A program made the position numbers and the translations under genes. Shown one piece after another: positions 42,459-51,508 of a stretch of DNA of 51,574 bases. Under the pieces are notes generated by a model. That model was not told where the DNA came from, ran no database searches, and was given only the letters and a program-made list of their open reading frames with translations. The stretch lies in contig NZ_AVFL01000037.1 in assembly GCF_000576635.1 (NCBI RefSeq), positions 1-51,574 on the forward strand. The letters run 5' to 3'. The stretch comes from Skermanella stibiiresistens SB22. GTDB lineage: Bacteria > Pseudomonadota > Alphaproteobacteria > Azospirillales > Azospirillaceae. The stretch's first letter is position 1. Each line of letters starts with the position of its first letter.

Positions 42459-43763
42459 ATGGCGCTAATTCGCGGTGATTCCCGTAATAACAATCTTGTT
42501 GGACCTTCGGAGTTCAATGGAAGGAATGATATTTACGGATACGAGGGTAGCGACTTTCTTAAAGGTGGTTTTTTCTCCGTCAATTTCATTTGGGGAGGAC
42601 CTGGAGGTGATGCCATAGAAGGCGGAGCGGAAGCTGACCGTCTTTATGGCGAGGATGGGAACGACACGCTCTCGGGATTTGGAGAGGGAACCCGGTTCCA
42701 CGGCGGCGGCGGCGATGACTTGATCACCGGGCCAGCCTTTTCGGGAGCCTACTTCGACGGCGGCCCCGGCGCCGACCGCATGCGGGGCGGGACGAAAAGC
42801 GACATCTATCTCGTCGACAACCCCCGGGATGTCATCGTCGAAACCTACGAGCATCGGTTCGAGAATGGCGTCAATCCGGTGGACACCGCCATCTGGGCGG
42901 CTCCCCAGCGCGGCTATTCCATCTCCCTAGGACAGGGGCGCACGGACGCGGTGTCGTTTGGAGGCGGGGCCGTCGCGGTCGAGAATATCGAGCGGCTGGT
43001 CTTCACGGATGGCGAATTCCGCACGGACAGCGGAGATGTCGCGGCACAGATCTATCGGCTGTACGGCGCCACCCTGGATCGCGCGCCGGACTCGGGCGGC
43101 CTGAAGAACTGGCTGGTCGCGGTGGAAAAGGGAGCGCTGACCCTCCGACAGGCCGCCGATGGCCTCACCGCGTCGCCCGAGTTCCAAATCAAGTATGGCA
43201 ATGTCGATGATGGCGGCTTCGTCGATCTGATGTACGACAACGTCCTGCACCGGGATCCCGATCCGGAGGGCTTCAACGCATGGGTCAACGCCCTGGCGAA
43301 CGGCATGAGCCGTTCCGAGTTGGTTCTTGGCTTCTCCGAGTCACTTGAGAATGTCCAGGCGACACGCGCCGGGGTCGAGCGGGGCCTCTGGGTGGGCGAC
43401 GATCAGGCGGCCATGGTGGCCAGGCTGTACGACACGACGCTGGACCGCATGCCCGACGCGGAAGGGTTGACGGCGTGGACCAACGCCGTCAAGGCCGGCG
43501 TGCCGCTTCAGCAGGCGGCGAATGGCTTCATGGGATCGCCGGAGTTCCAGCGGAAATACGGCGCCCTGGACGATACGGGCTTCGTGCGGCAGCTGTATCG
43601 CAACGTTCTCGACAGGGAAGGGGACGCCCCCGGCGTGGAAGCCTGGAGCGACAGCTTGAGGGCTGGAAACAGCCGGGACGCCGTTGTGCTGGGCTTCTCC
43701 GAGTCGGTCGAACACCAGATCAAACTCGCTCCCTACATCGACGATGGGATATGGCTGCTCTGA
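42459..43763 (+). CDS. Secreted RTX/DUF4214 protein
   Basis: A 434-residue protein. RTX-like calcium-binding repeats lie at about residues 55-115 (GGAEADRLYGEDGNDTLSG, GGGGDDLITG, GGPGADRMRGG). Two DUF4214 repeats follow (about 195-300 and 315-420), each with LYG/LYDTTLDR-PD--GL--W, then SPEF--KYG and LGFSES. There is no N-terminal signal, as expected for type I export, but no exporter genes are nearby. It may be a surface or adhesion protein. The start at 42459 is uncertain, as no good ribosome site is seen; 42420 is the longer option. Confidence 0.78.
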   Translation: MALIRGDSRNNNLVGPSEFNGRNDIYGYEGSDFLKGGFFSVNFIWGGPGGDAIEGGAEADRLYGEDGNDTLSGFGEGTRFHGGGGDDLITGPAFSGAYFDGGPGADRMRGGTKSDIYLVDNPRDVIVETYEHRFENGVNPVDTAIWAAPQRGYSISLGQGRTDAVSFGGGAVAVENIERLVFTDGEFRTDSGDVAAQIYRLYGATLDRAPDSGGLKNWLVAVEKGALTLRQAADGLTASPEFQIKYGNVDDGGFVDLMYDNVLHRDPDPEGFNAWVNALANGMSRSELVLGFSESLENVQATRAGVERGLWVGDDQAAMVARLYDTTLDRMPDAEGLTAWTNAVKAGVPLQQAANGFMGSPEFQRKYGALDDTGFVRQLYRNVLDREGDAPGVEAWSDSLRAGNSRDAVVLGFSESVEHQIKLAPYIDDGIWLL

Positions 43764-43892
43764 GGGCGGTGGGCGTCCGAGGCCGCGCGGAATGACGATC
43801 CGGAAAACGGGAAACGGGACAACTGGGGGCGGACCATCGTTGATGTGGGACGCCGCGCGAGCTTTCCAGGGTTGATTGGCGGCTTGGTTAAT

Positions 43893-43910
43893 GTAACGTT
43901 ATAACGTTAC
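43893..43910. promoter_or_regulatory. Zur-like operator before aztD
   Basis: GTAACGTTATAACGTTAC is a perfect 18-bp palindrome with the GTTATAAC core of Zur boxes, 93 bp before the start of a zinc metallochaperone gene. It suggests repression by Zur when zinc is plentiful. Confidence 0.75.
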
Positions 43911-43929
43911 TGGATTGGGATCGCTTCCT

Positions 43930-43956
43930 GGGTGCCGGGCTGGTTCGCCGGCACCC
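43930..43956. promoter_or_regulatory. Leader hairpin between the Zur box and aztD
   Basis: GGGTGCCGG and CCGGCACCC pair perfectly around a 9-nt loop. A TTTGTCTTTTT tract lies about 20-35 nt further on. It could be a weak attenuator or the terminator of the upstream gene. Confidence 0.35.
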
Positions 43957-44002
43957 GTGGGATCAGCCCGCCTCGATTTGTCTTTTTCGGAGTTTCCCGT
44001 CG

Positions 44003-45211
44003 ATGAGATCATCCGCCCGCAAGCGCCTGTCCGGCCTGTTGGCCGTCAACCTGCTGGTTCTGGGCGCCAGCCCGGTCCTCGCCGAGGATGAGCACTGGCG
44101 GCTTTTCGTCGCCGAGCATGGTGATCCCGTCGTCCACGCCATCGATCTGGAGAGCGACGCGGCCGTCGGCAGGTTCGACATCAAGGCTCCGGCGAGCCTG
44201 TACAAGAGCCATAGCAACCGGACCGTGTTCGCCGTCCAAGGTGACGCCAACCTCGTCACCGCCCTGGGCAGCGGCGTCGAGATCGAGGACCACGGCGATC
44301 ACAACGACCTCCGCGTCTCGGAGCCGGAGTTGCTGAAGGTGACGGCGACCGGCGGCAAGCCCTCGCATTTCGTCGAGCATGATGGCCGGATCGCGATCTT
44401 CTACGATGGCGAGGGCAGGGCCGACATCGTCACCGAACGGCGGTTCCTCGACGGGGCGGAGGACCAGCCGGCCTCGATCAAATCCGCCGCACCCCATCAT
44501 GGCCTGGCCGCACCCCTGGGCGATCACGTCCTGATCTCGGTCCCGAACCCGGAGGATCCGTCGAAGCGGCCGATCGGGTTGCGGGTCGTGGATTCCGCTG
44601 GCGAACAGGTCGGCCCGGTCCATGACTGCCCTGGCCTGCATGGCGAGGCGACCTCCGGCGACCTGCTGGCGATCGGCTGCTCGACCGGCGTCCTGGTCGT
44701 CGAGCCCGGCCGCGGCGGCCCGGTCGTCAAGCATCTGGCCTATGGCGCCGACCTGCCGGAGGGCAGCGTGTCGACCCTGAAGGGCGACACGGCGATCCAG
44801 TACTTCCTCGGCAATTTCGGACCGGGGGCGGTGGTGCTGATCGACCCGTCGGAAGACCAGGCTATCCGGCTCGTCAAGCTGCCGACCCGGCGCGTCGATT
44901 TCGCGGTCGATCCCGTCCGGTCGGAACAAGCCTACATCCTGACGGAGGATGGCCGGCTGCACACCCTGAACATCCTGTCCGGCAGCCTCACCGCCAGCGT
45001 CCAGCTGACGCAGCCCTACGGCATGGACGGCCATTGGCGCGATCCGCGTCCGCGTCTGGCTGTCGCGGGTGACGTCATCGCCGTGACGGACCCCTTGAAG
45101 GGGCTGATCCGCGTCGTCGACACGGCGACCCTGAAGGAAACCCGGACCATCCCGGTGGCGGGACGGCCCTACAACATCGTCGCGGTCGGCGGGTCCGGCG
45201 CCTCGCACTGA
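44003..45211 (+). CDS. aztD: Periplasmic zinc metallochaperone
   Basis: A 402-residue AztD-like protein. It has a signal peptide (residues 1-27, ending SPVLAE) and a beta-propeller-like body with repeated VIAVTD-, ILTEDGRLHTL-type strands. The metal-binding loop EIEDHGDHND places H97, D99 and H100 together. AztD binds zinc in the periplasm and hands it to the AztC binding protein of the AztABC transporter; aztABC are not in this window. GGAG precedes the ATG. The Zur-like palindrome upstream supports the call. Confidence 0.82.
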   Translation: MRSSARKRLSGLLAVNLLVLGASPVLAEDEHWRLFVAEHGDPVVHAIDLESDAAVGRFDIKAPASLYKSHSNRTVFAVQGDANLVTALGSGVEIEDHGDHNDLRVSEPELLKVTATGGKPSHFVEHDGRIAIFYDGEGRADIVTERRFLDGAEDQPASIKSAAPHHGLAAPLGDHVLISVPNPEDPSKRPIGLRVVDSAGEQVGPVHDCPGLHGEATSGDLLAIGCSTGVLVVEPGRGGPVVKHLAYGADLPEGSVSTLKGDTAIQYFLGNFGPGAVVLIDPSEDQAIRLVKLPTRRVDFAVDPVRSEQAYILTEDGRLHTLNILSGSLTASVQLTQPYGMDGHWRDPRPRLAVAGDVIAVTDPLKGLIRVVDTATLKETRTIPVAGRPYNIVAVGGSGASH

Positions 45212-45229
45212 TCGCCGAGGGGCCAGGCG

Positions 45230-45589
45230 TCAGGCCTTCTTGACGAACTCCGACTTCAGGTTCATGGCGCCGAAGCCGTCGATCTTGCACGCGATATCGT
45301 GGCCATCGGCGCCATCGACCAAGCGGATGTTCTTGACCTTGGTCCCGCCCTTGAGGACGGATGACGAGCCCTTGACCTTGAGGTCCTTGACCACCGTCAC
45401 GGTGTCGCCATCGGCGAGCGGGTTGCCGTTGGCGTCCCGGATGCCCACGGTCCGCGCGGCATCGGCGCCGGGGTCGAGCGCCGCCGTCCCAGGGTTCCAT
45501 TCATGGGCGCATTCCGGGCAGATCCACAGCTCACCGTCCTGATAAACGTGTTCGGAGCCGCACTCCGGGCAATTCGATTGAGTTTCCAT
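45230..45589 (-). CDS. YjdM/PhnA-family zinc-ribbon protein
   Basis: A 119-residue protein. A four-cysteine zinc ribbon ([21 protein letters not shown], residues about 7-27) is followed by the PhnA domain with [17 protein letters not shown] and [31 protein letters not shown]. Although once linked to phosphonate use, the family's function is unclear. The ATG at 45589 is chosen because GAGG is better spaced for it than for 45592. It converges on aztD with an 18-bp gap. Confidence 0.9.
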   Translation of the reverse strand: METQSNCPECGSEHVYQDGELWICPECAHEWNPGTAALDPGADAARTVGIRDANGNPLADGDTVTVVKDLKVKGSSSVLKGGTKVKNIRLVDGADGHDIACKIDGFGAMNLKSEFVKKA

Positions 45590-45660
45590 CATCTTCCTCG
45601 TCGCTTTGGCGGCCATCCTAGGGCACAGGCGAGGCGATGGACATGGAAAGCTGCCGCGCG

Positions 45661-46596
45661 TCAGCCGATGCCCATGACTTCCAGCACGGCGCGGGTGTGC
45701 GCCGCTATGGCGTCGGCGGTGGCGTGGCGCCTGGCGGTGACGGCGAGGGCCTGGGCCATGGGGGCGGGCGGGTCGCGGTCGGCATAGACCAGGCCGACGG
45801 TATACGCCAGCTCGGGCGAGCGCAGCGGGAGGATGGACAGGTCGGGGTCGGGCGGCATGATCGTCAGAAGCTGGCTCGCCACGATGCTGGAGCACAGGTT
45901 CAGCCGGACATGGGTGAACAGGCTGGTCATCGAGTTGGTCTCGATCACCGGGGTGGCCGGGTGGCCGGCCATTTGGAAGGCGGCGTCGGCGATGCGGCGG
46001 TTCTGCATGTCGGGGGTCAATTGGCACAGATCCAAACCCGCGGCCTCCGCCCAGGTGACGTGGGCGCGGCCCTGGAACGGGCCGTCGCGTCGGGTCAGCA
46101 GGAAGTAGCGCTCGCTGTAGAGCGGCACCATGCGGACATGGCTCAATGGCTCGTTGTCGAGATATGTCACGCCGGCGTCCAGATCGAACTCGTCAAGCTC
46201 GCGCTGGATCTCGCGGGAACTGAGCGACAGGATCGACACGGTGGTCTGGGGATGCTCCGCGCGGAACGGGGCCAGCAGATGGGGCACCGCCGGCAGCGCG
46301 GTCGGGATGGCGCCGAGCCGGAGCCGGCCGGTCAGGCCCGTGGTCAGGGCGCCCAGCTCCTGCCGCATGCCGTCGCGTTCGGCCAGGATGCGGCGGGCGT
46401 ATTCCAGGACCTTGTGGCCTTCCGGCGTGAAGCCCTGGAACTTCTGGCCGCGCTCGACGATCGTGACCTCCAGCTCCTGCTCCAGCTGGCGGATCGCGTT
46501 GGACAGGGTCGGCTGGGAGATGTGGCAGGCGGCGGCGGCGCGGCCGAAATGCCGCTCGCGCGCCAGCGCCATCAGGTAGACGAACTTGCGGAACAT
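45661..46596 (-). CDS. LysR family regulator
   Basis: A 311-residue LysR regulator. The winged helix is at residues 1-60 ([27 protein letters not shown]) and a periplasmic-binding-like effector domain covers about 90-300 ([21 protein letters not shown]). It follows the GntR gene by 39 bp on the same strand. The family resembles regulators I associate with formate dehydrogenase operons, and a symmetric site lies upstream of fdsG 12 kb away; this link is a guess. Confidence 0.88.
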   Translation of the reverse strand: MFRKFVYLMALARERHFGRAAAACHISQPTLSNAIRQLEQELEVTIVERGQKFQGFTPEGHKVLEYARRILAERDGMRQELGALTTGLTGRLRLGAIPTALPAVPHLLAPFRAEHPQTTVSILSLSSREIQRELDEFDLDAGVTYLDNEPLSHVRMVPLYSERYFLLTRRDGPFQGRAHVTWAEAAGLDLCQLTPDMQNRRIADAAFQMAGHPATPVIETNSMTSLFTHVRLNLCSSIVASQLLTIMPPDPDLSILPLRSPELAYTVGLVYADRDPPAPMAQALAVTARRHATADAIAAHTRAVLEVMGIG

Positions 46597-46635
46597 GGCC
46601 CGGAGCCCGGGGGCGGGGGTGTCGAGCGCCGGGGC

Positions 46636-47325
46636 TCAGTCCAGGAAGTCGCCGTGCTGGTCGATGTGCTTGGCCAGACCCAGCGTGTGATCGCGGACCA
46701 GTTGTTCCGCCGCCGCCGGGTCGCGGCGCTCCAGCGCGTCGATGATGTTCTTGTGGTCGATGATCGAGCGTTCCGCCCGGTTGTCCTGGCCGATCGTCAG
46801 CTTGCGGATCGCCCGCATGTGGATGAACAGGTTCTCCGTGATCTCCTGGATCAGCTGGCAGCCGCTCATGCGGATGATCGCCTTGTGGAAGGCGATGTTG
46901 GCGTCGCTGTACTCGTTGACGTGCTCGGCCGGCTTCTTGCCCTCGAAGTCGCTGAACAGCTCGCGCAGCGCCTTGATGTCCGCGTCGCTGGCCTTCTCGG
47001 CGGCGATGCGGGCGGCCATGCTCTCCAACGCGGCCCAGACGGTGACCATCTCCATGATCTCGCGCTTGGTCTTGCGGATCACGAAGATGCCACGGCGCGG
47101 CTGGGAGCGGACGAAGCCCTCCTGCTCGAGCAAGGTCATGGCTTCGCGGATCGGGGTGCGGCTGACGCCCAGCTTTTCGCTGACCTGACGCTCATCCAAG
47201 CGGATTTCCGTCTTGTGGTCGTAGATATCCATCTCCGTGATCGCTTGTTTCAGGGCATGATAGACCTGAGTGCGAAAACTGGTGCTGGTATCCAGCGGCT
47301 GAACATTCAACGTCGGACCAGTCAT
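46636..47325 (-). CDS. GntR/FCD family regulator
   Basis: A 229-residue regulator. The GntR winged helix is at about residues 20-85 (DERQVSEKLGVSRTPIREAMTLLEQEGFVRSQPRRGIFV). The FCD domain has the metal-binding-type residues of NIAFHKAI and a later IIDHKNIIDALERRD. It is divergent from the ketopantoate-reductase-family gene. Two related GTATAATGTAT sites lie in the shared 311-bp gap, so it probably controls both genes. Confidence 0.87.
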   Translation of the reverse strand: MTGPTLNVQPLDTSTSFRTQVYHALKQAITEMDIYDHKTEIRLDERQVSEKLGVSRTPIREAMTLLEQEGFVRSQPRRGIFVIRKTKREIMEMVTVWAALESMAARIAAEKASDADIKALRELFSDFEGKKPAEHVNEYSDANIAFHKAIIRMSGCQLIQEITENLFIHMRAIRKLTIGQDNRAERSIIDHKNIIDALERRDPAAAEQLVRDHTLGLAKHIDQHGDFLD

Positions 47326-47437
47326 TGACCGTCACCCTCTACTTTTCTGGTTGAGCCGCGCCGCGTTCCGCTTCCAAGGCCATCTTGTTCCACGCCATGC
47401 CACGAACCGGGACTGGATCTGGCCGACCGCATTAGTA

Positions 47438-47448
47438 ATACATTATAC
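47438..47448. promoter_or_regulatory. GntR operator candidate, site 1
   Basis: ATACATTATAC is the inverted copy of the GTATAATGTAT core found at 47560. The extended form GTAATACATTATAC is nearly symmetric. Confidence 0.45.
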
Positions 47449-47549
47449 CCCTAGCGGCATTCCTTCTACCGCTTCATACGCCGCACCGCAATACTCCTAC
47501 AAGGCGCGGATTGACCCAGGCTTCCGATCGGGCGTGAACCGAAAGTCTG

Positions 47550-47578
47550 TTGACACACAGTATAATGTATACCAAGAT
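47550..47578 (+). promoter_or_regulatory. Promoter with embedded GntR operator before the reductase gene
   Basis: TTGACA (47550-47555) and CAAGAT (47573-47578) are separated by 17 bp. The spacer contains most of the palindrome GTATA-ATG-TATAC (47560-47572). A repressor bound there would block the promoter. The gene starts 59 bp downstream. Confidence 0.5.
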
Positions 47579-47636
47579 CAAAGCGATTGAAGGCCGGGGA
47601 AACAAGGGCTGATAAAACCAATCGGGAGAGACGCTC

Positions 47637-48659
47637 ATGAGGATTTGCATTTTCGGCTCGGGCGCGATCGGCGGTTACATGGGTGTGCGCCTGCACCAGG
47701 GCGGCGCGGACGTCAGCCTTGTCGCGCGCGGCGCCCATCTCCAAGCCATGCGGGAGAACGGCGTCAAGCTGATCACCGACGAGGGCGAGGACGTGGTCCA
47801 TCCCAAGTGCAGCGCCGATCCGGCGGAGCTGGGGCCGCAGGACTACGTGATCATCGCGCTGAAGGCGCATTCCGTCACTGGCGCGATCCCGTCGATCCTG
47901 CCGCTGTTGGGGCCGGACACCGCGATCGTCACCGCCGTCAACGGCATTCCCTATTGGTACTTCCACAAGCATGGCGGCGAATACGAGGGCCGGGTGGTCG
48001 AGAGCGTCGATCCCGGCGGCCGCCAATGGGCCGAATTCGGTCCCCAGCGGGCGATCGGCTGCGTCGTCTATCCCGCCACCGAGGTGGTCGAGCCCGGCGT
48101 GATCAAGCACGTCTACGGCGACAAGTTCAGCCTGGGCGAGCCGGATGGCAGCTCGTCCGACCGCGTCATGAAGCTGTCCGAGGCGCTGACCGCCGGCGGC
48201 CTGCGAGCGCCCGTGCTGGACAAGATCCGCGACGAGATCTGGCTGAAGCTGTGGGGCAACCTGTGCTTCAACCCGATCAGCGCGCTGACCCACGCGACGC
48301 TGGACGTGATCACCTCCGATCCCGAGACACGGGCCGTCGCCCGTGCGATGATGATGGAGGCGAAGGAGATCGGCGACCGGTTGGGCGTCCATTTCCGGGT
48401 CGATGTCGAGCGGCGCATCAATGGGGCCGGCGCCGTGGGGGCCCACAAGACCTCGATGCTCCAGGACCTGGAGCGTGACCGGCCGATGGAGATCGATCCG
48501 CTGCTGACCGTGGTCCAGGAGATGGGACGCATGGTCGGCGTGCCGACGCCGACGATCGACGTGGTGCTGGCGCTGGTCAAGCAGCGCGGCGAGATCGCGG
48601 GCTGCTACACGCGGACCCGCCAACCCGAGCCGGCCCAGCCGGCGGTGGCGGCGCAATAA
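47637..48659 (+). CDS. Ketopantoate reductase (PanE/ApbA) family oxidoreductase
   Basis: A 340-residue PanE/ApbA-family protein. The NADP-binding GSGAIGGYMGVRL is at the start, and DEIWLKLWGNLCFNPISAL and MLQDLERDRPMEIDPL carry the usual substrate-side residues. It may reduce 2-dehydropantoate, but paralogues next to GntR regulators often act on other 2-keto acids. It is about 35 residues longer than typical PanE. GGGAGAG precedes the ATG. Confidence 0.85.
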   Translation: MRICIFGSGAIGGYMGVRLHQGGADVSLVARGAHLQAMRENGVKLITDEGEDVVHPKCSADPAELGPQDYVIIALKAHSVTGAIPSILPLLGPDTAIVTAVNGIPYWYFHKHGGEYEGRVVESVDPGGRQWAEFGPQRAIGCVVYPATEVVEPGVIKHVYGDKFSLGEPDGSSSDRVMKLSEALTAGGLRAPVLDKIRDEIWLKLWGNLCFNPISALTHATLDVITSDPETRAVARAMMMEAKEIGDRLGVHFRVDVERRINGAGAVGAHKTSMLQDLERDRPMEIDPLLTVVQEMGRMVGVPTPTIDVVLALVKQRGEIAGCYTRTRQPEPAQPAVAAQ

Positions 48660-48722
48660 CGCCCAAGACCAAAAACGCCCGGGACAAGGGCGACCGCCTT
48701 TCAATAACCAGGAGGAAATGTC

Positions 48723-49163
48723 ATGAGAGTCGAAGACGTTCTCCGTAAGAAGAACCACCGGATCGTCACCGTCCGCACCGGCGAGACGGTCGAGACCGCC
48801 GCCAAGCTGATGAGGGCGGAAAACATCGGCGCGCTGGTCGTCAAGGAAGTCTGCCGGACCGAGGGCAACACCGTCGTCGGCATGTTCTCGGAACGGGATA
48901 TCGTCCATCATCTGCTGACCCATGGCGCCAAGGTGTTGCAGATGCCGGTCTCGGCCCTGATGAGCCGCAACCTGATCACCTGCGCGCCGACCGACAGCCT
49001 GCGGCATGTGCTGACGTTGATGCGGGACCACCATATCCGGCACGTGCCGGTGCTGGACGGCTTCACGCTGGTCGGACTGGTGGGGGTGCGCGACTTCATC
49101 GGCATCCGCCTGGCCGAGATGGCCGAGGACGACGAGGCGCTGGCACCAGCGTACGCGCACTGA
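48723..49163 (+). CDS. CBS-domain pair protein
   Basis: A 146-residue protein made almost only of two CBS motifs (about residues 8-65 and 75-135; VETAAKLMRAENIGALVVKE, DSLRHVLTLMRDHHIRHVPVLDG). Such proteins bind adenosyl nucleotides and sense energy state. AGGAGG precedes the ATG. It follows the reductase gene by 63 bp. A strong hairpin ends the unit. Confidence 0.9.
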   Translation: MRVEDVLRKKNHRIVTVRTGETVETAAKLMRAENIGALVVKEVCRTEGNTVVGMFSERDIVHHLLTHGAKVLQMPVSALMSRNLITCAPTDSLRHVLTLMRDHHIRHVPVLDGFTLVGLVGVRDFIGIRLAEMAEDDEALAPAYAH

Positions 49164-49172
49164 TGGTGTGTT

Positions 49173-49213
49173 GAACAGGCGGGGCGGGAGCCGACATCCC
49201 GCCCCGCCTGTTC
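49173..49213. terminator. Strong hairpin after the CBS gene
   Basis: A perfect 17-bp stem (starts GAACAGGCGGGG, ends CCCCGCCTGTTC) with a 7-nt loop, 9 nt after the CBS stop. It is very GC-rich and lacks a T-run. It may be a terminator or an mRNA-stabilising structure. Confidence 0.6.
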
Positions 49214-49260
49214 ACCCTGTTCGGTGATCCCAATTCGAACAACGGCGGACCGGTGCGAGC

Positions 49261-50190
49261 ATGACGACCCTGATCCTCACCCATCCCGACTTCCGCCTGC
49301 ACGACACCGGCATGGGGCATCCGGAATGTCCGGCCCGGATCGACACGGTCTGGGACGTGCTGGGTTCCGGCGACTTCGCCAAGCTGCCCCAGCGCGAGGC
49401 GCCGGAAGCGACGGTGGACCAACTGTCCGCCGTGCACGAGCGCGCCTATGTCGACGCGGTGCTGGCGGCGGTGCCGAGCCATGGAAGGGTCCATCTGGAT
49501 TCCGACACCGTCCTGTCCTCGACCTCCCGGTCGGCGATCCTACGGGCGTCGGGAGCGGTCTGCGCCGCGGTGGACGCCGTGGTGGCGGGGGAGTTCGACA
49601 ACGCCTTCTGCGCCGTCCGGCCCTGCGGCCATCACGCCGAACCGGCGCGCGCCATGGGCTTCTGCGTCTTCAACAACATCGCCGTCGGGGCCGAGCACGC
49701 CCGCAAGCGGCATGGCGTCAAGCGGGTCGCGGTGGTCGATTTCGACGTCCATCACGGCAATGGCACGCAGGCGATGTTCGAGGACGACGCCGACCTGTTC
49801 TTCGCCTCGACCCATGAGTGGCCGTTCTATCCGGGCACGGGATCCAGGGAGGAGCGGGGCAGCCACGACAACGTCGTCAACGTGCCGCTGGCGGCCTTCA
49901 CCGGCTCGGCGGAGTTCAAGCGCGGCATGCTGGACTTCGTGCTGCCGGCGGTCGAAGCCTTCAAGCCGGACCTGCTGATGATCTCGGCCGGGTTCGACGC
50001 CCACCGCCGCGATCCGCTGGCCCACATCAACCTGGAGGCCGCCGACTTCGCGTGGGCGACGCGTGAGTTGATGACGGTGGCGCGGCGTCATTGCGGCGGC
50101 CGCATCGTCTCGGTGCTTGAGGGCGGCTACTCGATGGATGGTCTGGCGGAAAGCCTGGCCGCCCACATGCGGGAACTGATGGCGGCGTAA
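49261..50190 (+). CDS. Histone deacetylase/acetylpolyamine amidohydrolase family protein
   Basis: A 309-residue arginase/deacetylase-fold enzyme. Visible are GMGHPECPARI at the start, RPCGHHAEPARAMGFCVFNN with the catalytic His pair, VVDFDVHHGNGTQ with the zinc-binding Asp and His, and ISAGFDAHRRDPL with the third zinc ligand. Bacterial members deacetylate small amides such as acetylpolyamines or acetylated proteins; the substrate is not predictable. Confidence 0.92.
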   Translation: MTTLILTHPDFRLHDTGMGHPECPARIDTVWDVLGSGDFAKLPQREAPEATVDQLSAVHERAYVDAVLAAVPSHGRVHLDSDTVLSSTSRSAILRASGAVCAAVDAVVAGEFDNAFCAVRPCGHHAEPARAMGFCVFNNIAVGAEHARKRHGVKRVAVVDFDVHHGNGTQAMFEDDADLFFASTHEWPFYPGTGSREERGSHDNVVNVPLAAFTGSAEFKRGMLDFVLPAVEAFKPDLLMISAGFDAHRRDPLAHINLEAADFAWATRELMTVARRHCGGRIVSVLEGGYSMDGLAESLAAHMRELMAA

Positions 50191-50319
50191 GCTTCGGATT
50201 TCATTGGTTTTCTTGACCGCGGTCGGCGAACGGCCGCGGCGACGGCCCCTCCATGCCCAAAATCCTGGTCCAGTGCCGGGGGCATGGAGCAAGAACAAGC
50301 ATCAAGGGAGCGGCACCTC

Positions 50320-51504
50320 ATGAAGATAGCAATCCCTCGGGAAAGGCGCGGCTCCGAGCGGCGGGTCGCGGCCTCTCCCGACACGGTCAAGAAATACAAG
50401 GCCCTGGGCGCCGATGTCGTGGTCGAGAGTGGGGCCGGCGACGGCGCGTCGATCCCCGACCAAGCCTTCGCCGACGCCGGGGCGGAGATCGCGCCGGACG
50501 CGGCGGCGGTCTATGCCGACGCCGACGTGATCCTGAAGGTGCGGGCGCCGCTGACGGCGGGCGAGGGCGACATCGACGAACTGGCGCTGATCAAGCGCGG
50601 CGCCGTGCTGGCCGGCATCCTCAACCCCCACGGCACACGCGATCTGCTGCCGCTCTACGCCGAGGCCGGCGTGACCGCGCTGGCGATGGAGTTGGCGCCG
50701 CGCATCACCCGGGCGCAGTCGATGGACGTGCTGTCCAGCCAAGCCAACCTCGCCGGATACCGGGCCGTGCTGGACGCCGCCTACGAGTTCGGCCGGGCCT
50801 TTCCCATGATGATGACGGCTGCCGGCACCGTGCCTCCCGCGCGGGCCCTGATCATGGGCGTCGGCGTTGCCGGGTTGCAGGCGATCGCCACCGCCAAGCG
50901 GCTGGGCGCCGTGGTGTCGGCGACCGACGTGCGGCCGGCGGTCAAGGAGCAGGTCCAGTCGCTGGGCGGCACCTTCGTCGCGGTCGAGGACGAGGAGTTC
51001 AAGCAGGCCGAGACGTCGGGCGGCTACGCCAAGGAGATGAGCGCCGACTATCAGGCCAAGCAGGCCGCCCTGATCGCGGAGACGATCCGGAAGCAGGACA
51101 TCATCGTGACGACAGCGCTGATCCCGGGCCGCCCGGCGCCGCGTCTGGTCACCGACGCCATGGTCGCGACCATGAAGCCGGGCGCCGTGATCGTCGATCT
51201 GGCGGTCGAGGCGGGCGGCAACGTCGAGGGCTCGGTCGCCGGCGAGATCGTGACGCGGCACGGCGTCAAGATCGTCGGCCATACCAACGTGCCGGGCCGC
51301 ATCGCGGTCGACGCGTCGATGCTCTACGCCAAGAACCTGCTGGCGCTGATGAACCTGTGCTTCGACGCGGAGAAGCGGTTCGCCCTGCCGTGGGACGACG
51401 AGATCATCAAGGCGGTGACGCTGACCCGCGACGGCGCCGTGGTCCACCAGACCTTCGCGCCCGCCCCATCATCCTCTCCCCAACCCGCCAGCGTGGGAGC
51501 GTGA
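50320..51504 (+). CDS. pntAA: NAD(P) transhydrogenase alpha subunit, part 1
   Basis: A 394-residue soluble NAD-binding subunit of proton-translocating transhydrogenase, split type as in alphaproteobacteria. It starts IAIPRERRGSERRVAASPDTVKKY and includes RAQSMDVLSSQANLAGYRAV, the Rossmann GVGVAGLQAIATAKRLGA and TALIPGRPAPRL. It transfers hydride between NADH and NADP+ with the membrane subunits. AAGGGAG lies 9 nt before the ATG at 50320. pntAB follows after 4 bp. Confidence 0.93.
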   Translation: MKIAIPRERRGSERRVAASPDTVKKYKALGADVVVESGAGDGASIPDQAFADAGAEIAPDAAAVYADADVILKVRAPLTAGEGDIDELALIKRGAVLAGILNPHGTRDLLPLYAEAGVTALAMELAPRITRAQSMDVLSSQANLAGYRAVLDAAYEFGRAFPMMMTAAGTVPPARALIMGVGVAGLQAIATAKRLGAVVSATDVRPAVKEQVQSLGGTFVAVEDEEFKQAETSGGYAKEMSADYQAKQAALIAETIRKQDIIVTTALIPGRPAPRLVTDAMVATMKPGAVIVDLAVEAGGNVEGSVAGEIVTRHGVKIVGHTNVPGRIAVDASMLYAKNLLALMNLCFDAEKRFALPWDDEIIKAVTLTRDGAVVHQTFAPAPSSSPQPASVGA

Positions 51505-51508
51505 GCCC

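Larger units (their letters stand above)
47326..47636. other. 311-bp divergent regulatory region
   Basis: No gene is seen. It holds a TTGACA-operator-CAAGAT promoter towards the reductase gene, and a second, inverted copy of the GTATAATGTAT core at 47438-47448 nearer the GntR gene. The 120 bp next to the GntR start show nothing clear. Confidence 0.5.

Noticed and set aside
47550-47566. TTGACA followed by TATAAT as a promoter pair
   Set aside because: The spacer is only 5 bp. The TATAAT is part of the operator palindrome; CAAGAT at the proper 17 bp is the better -10.
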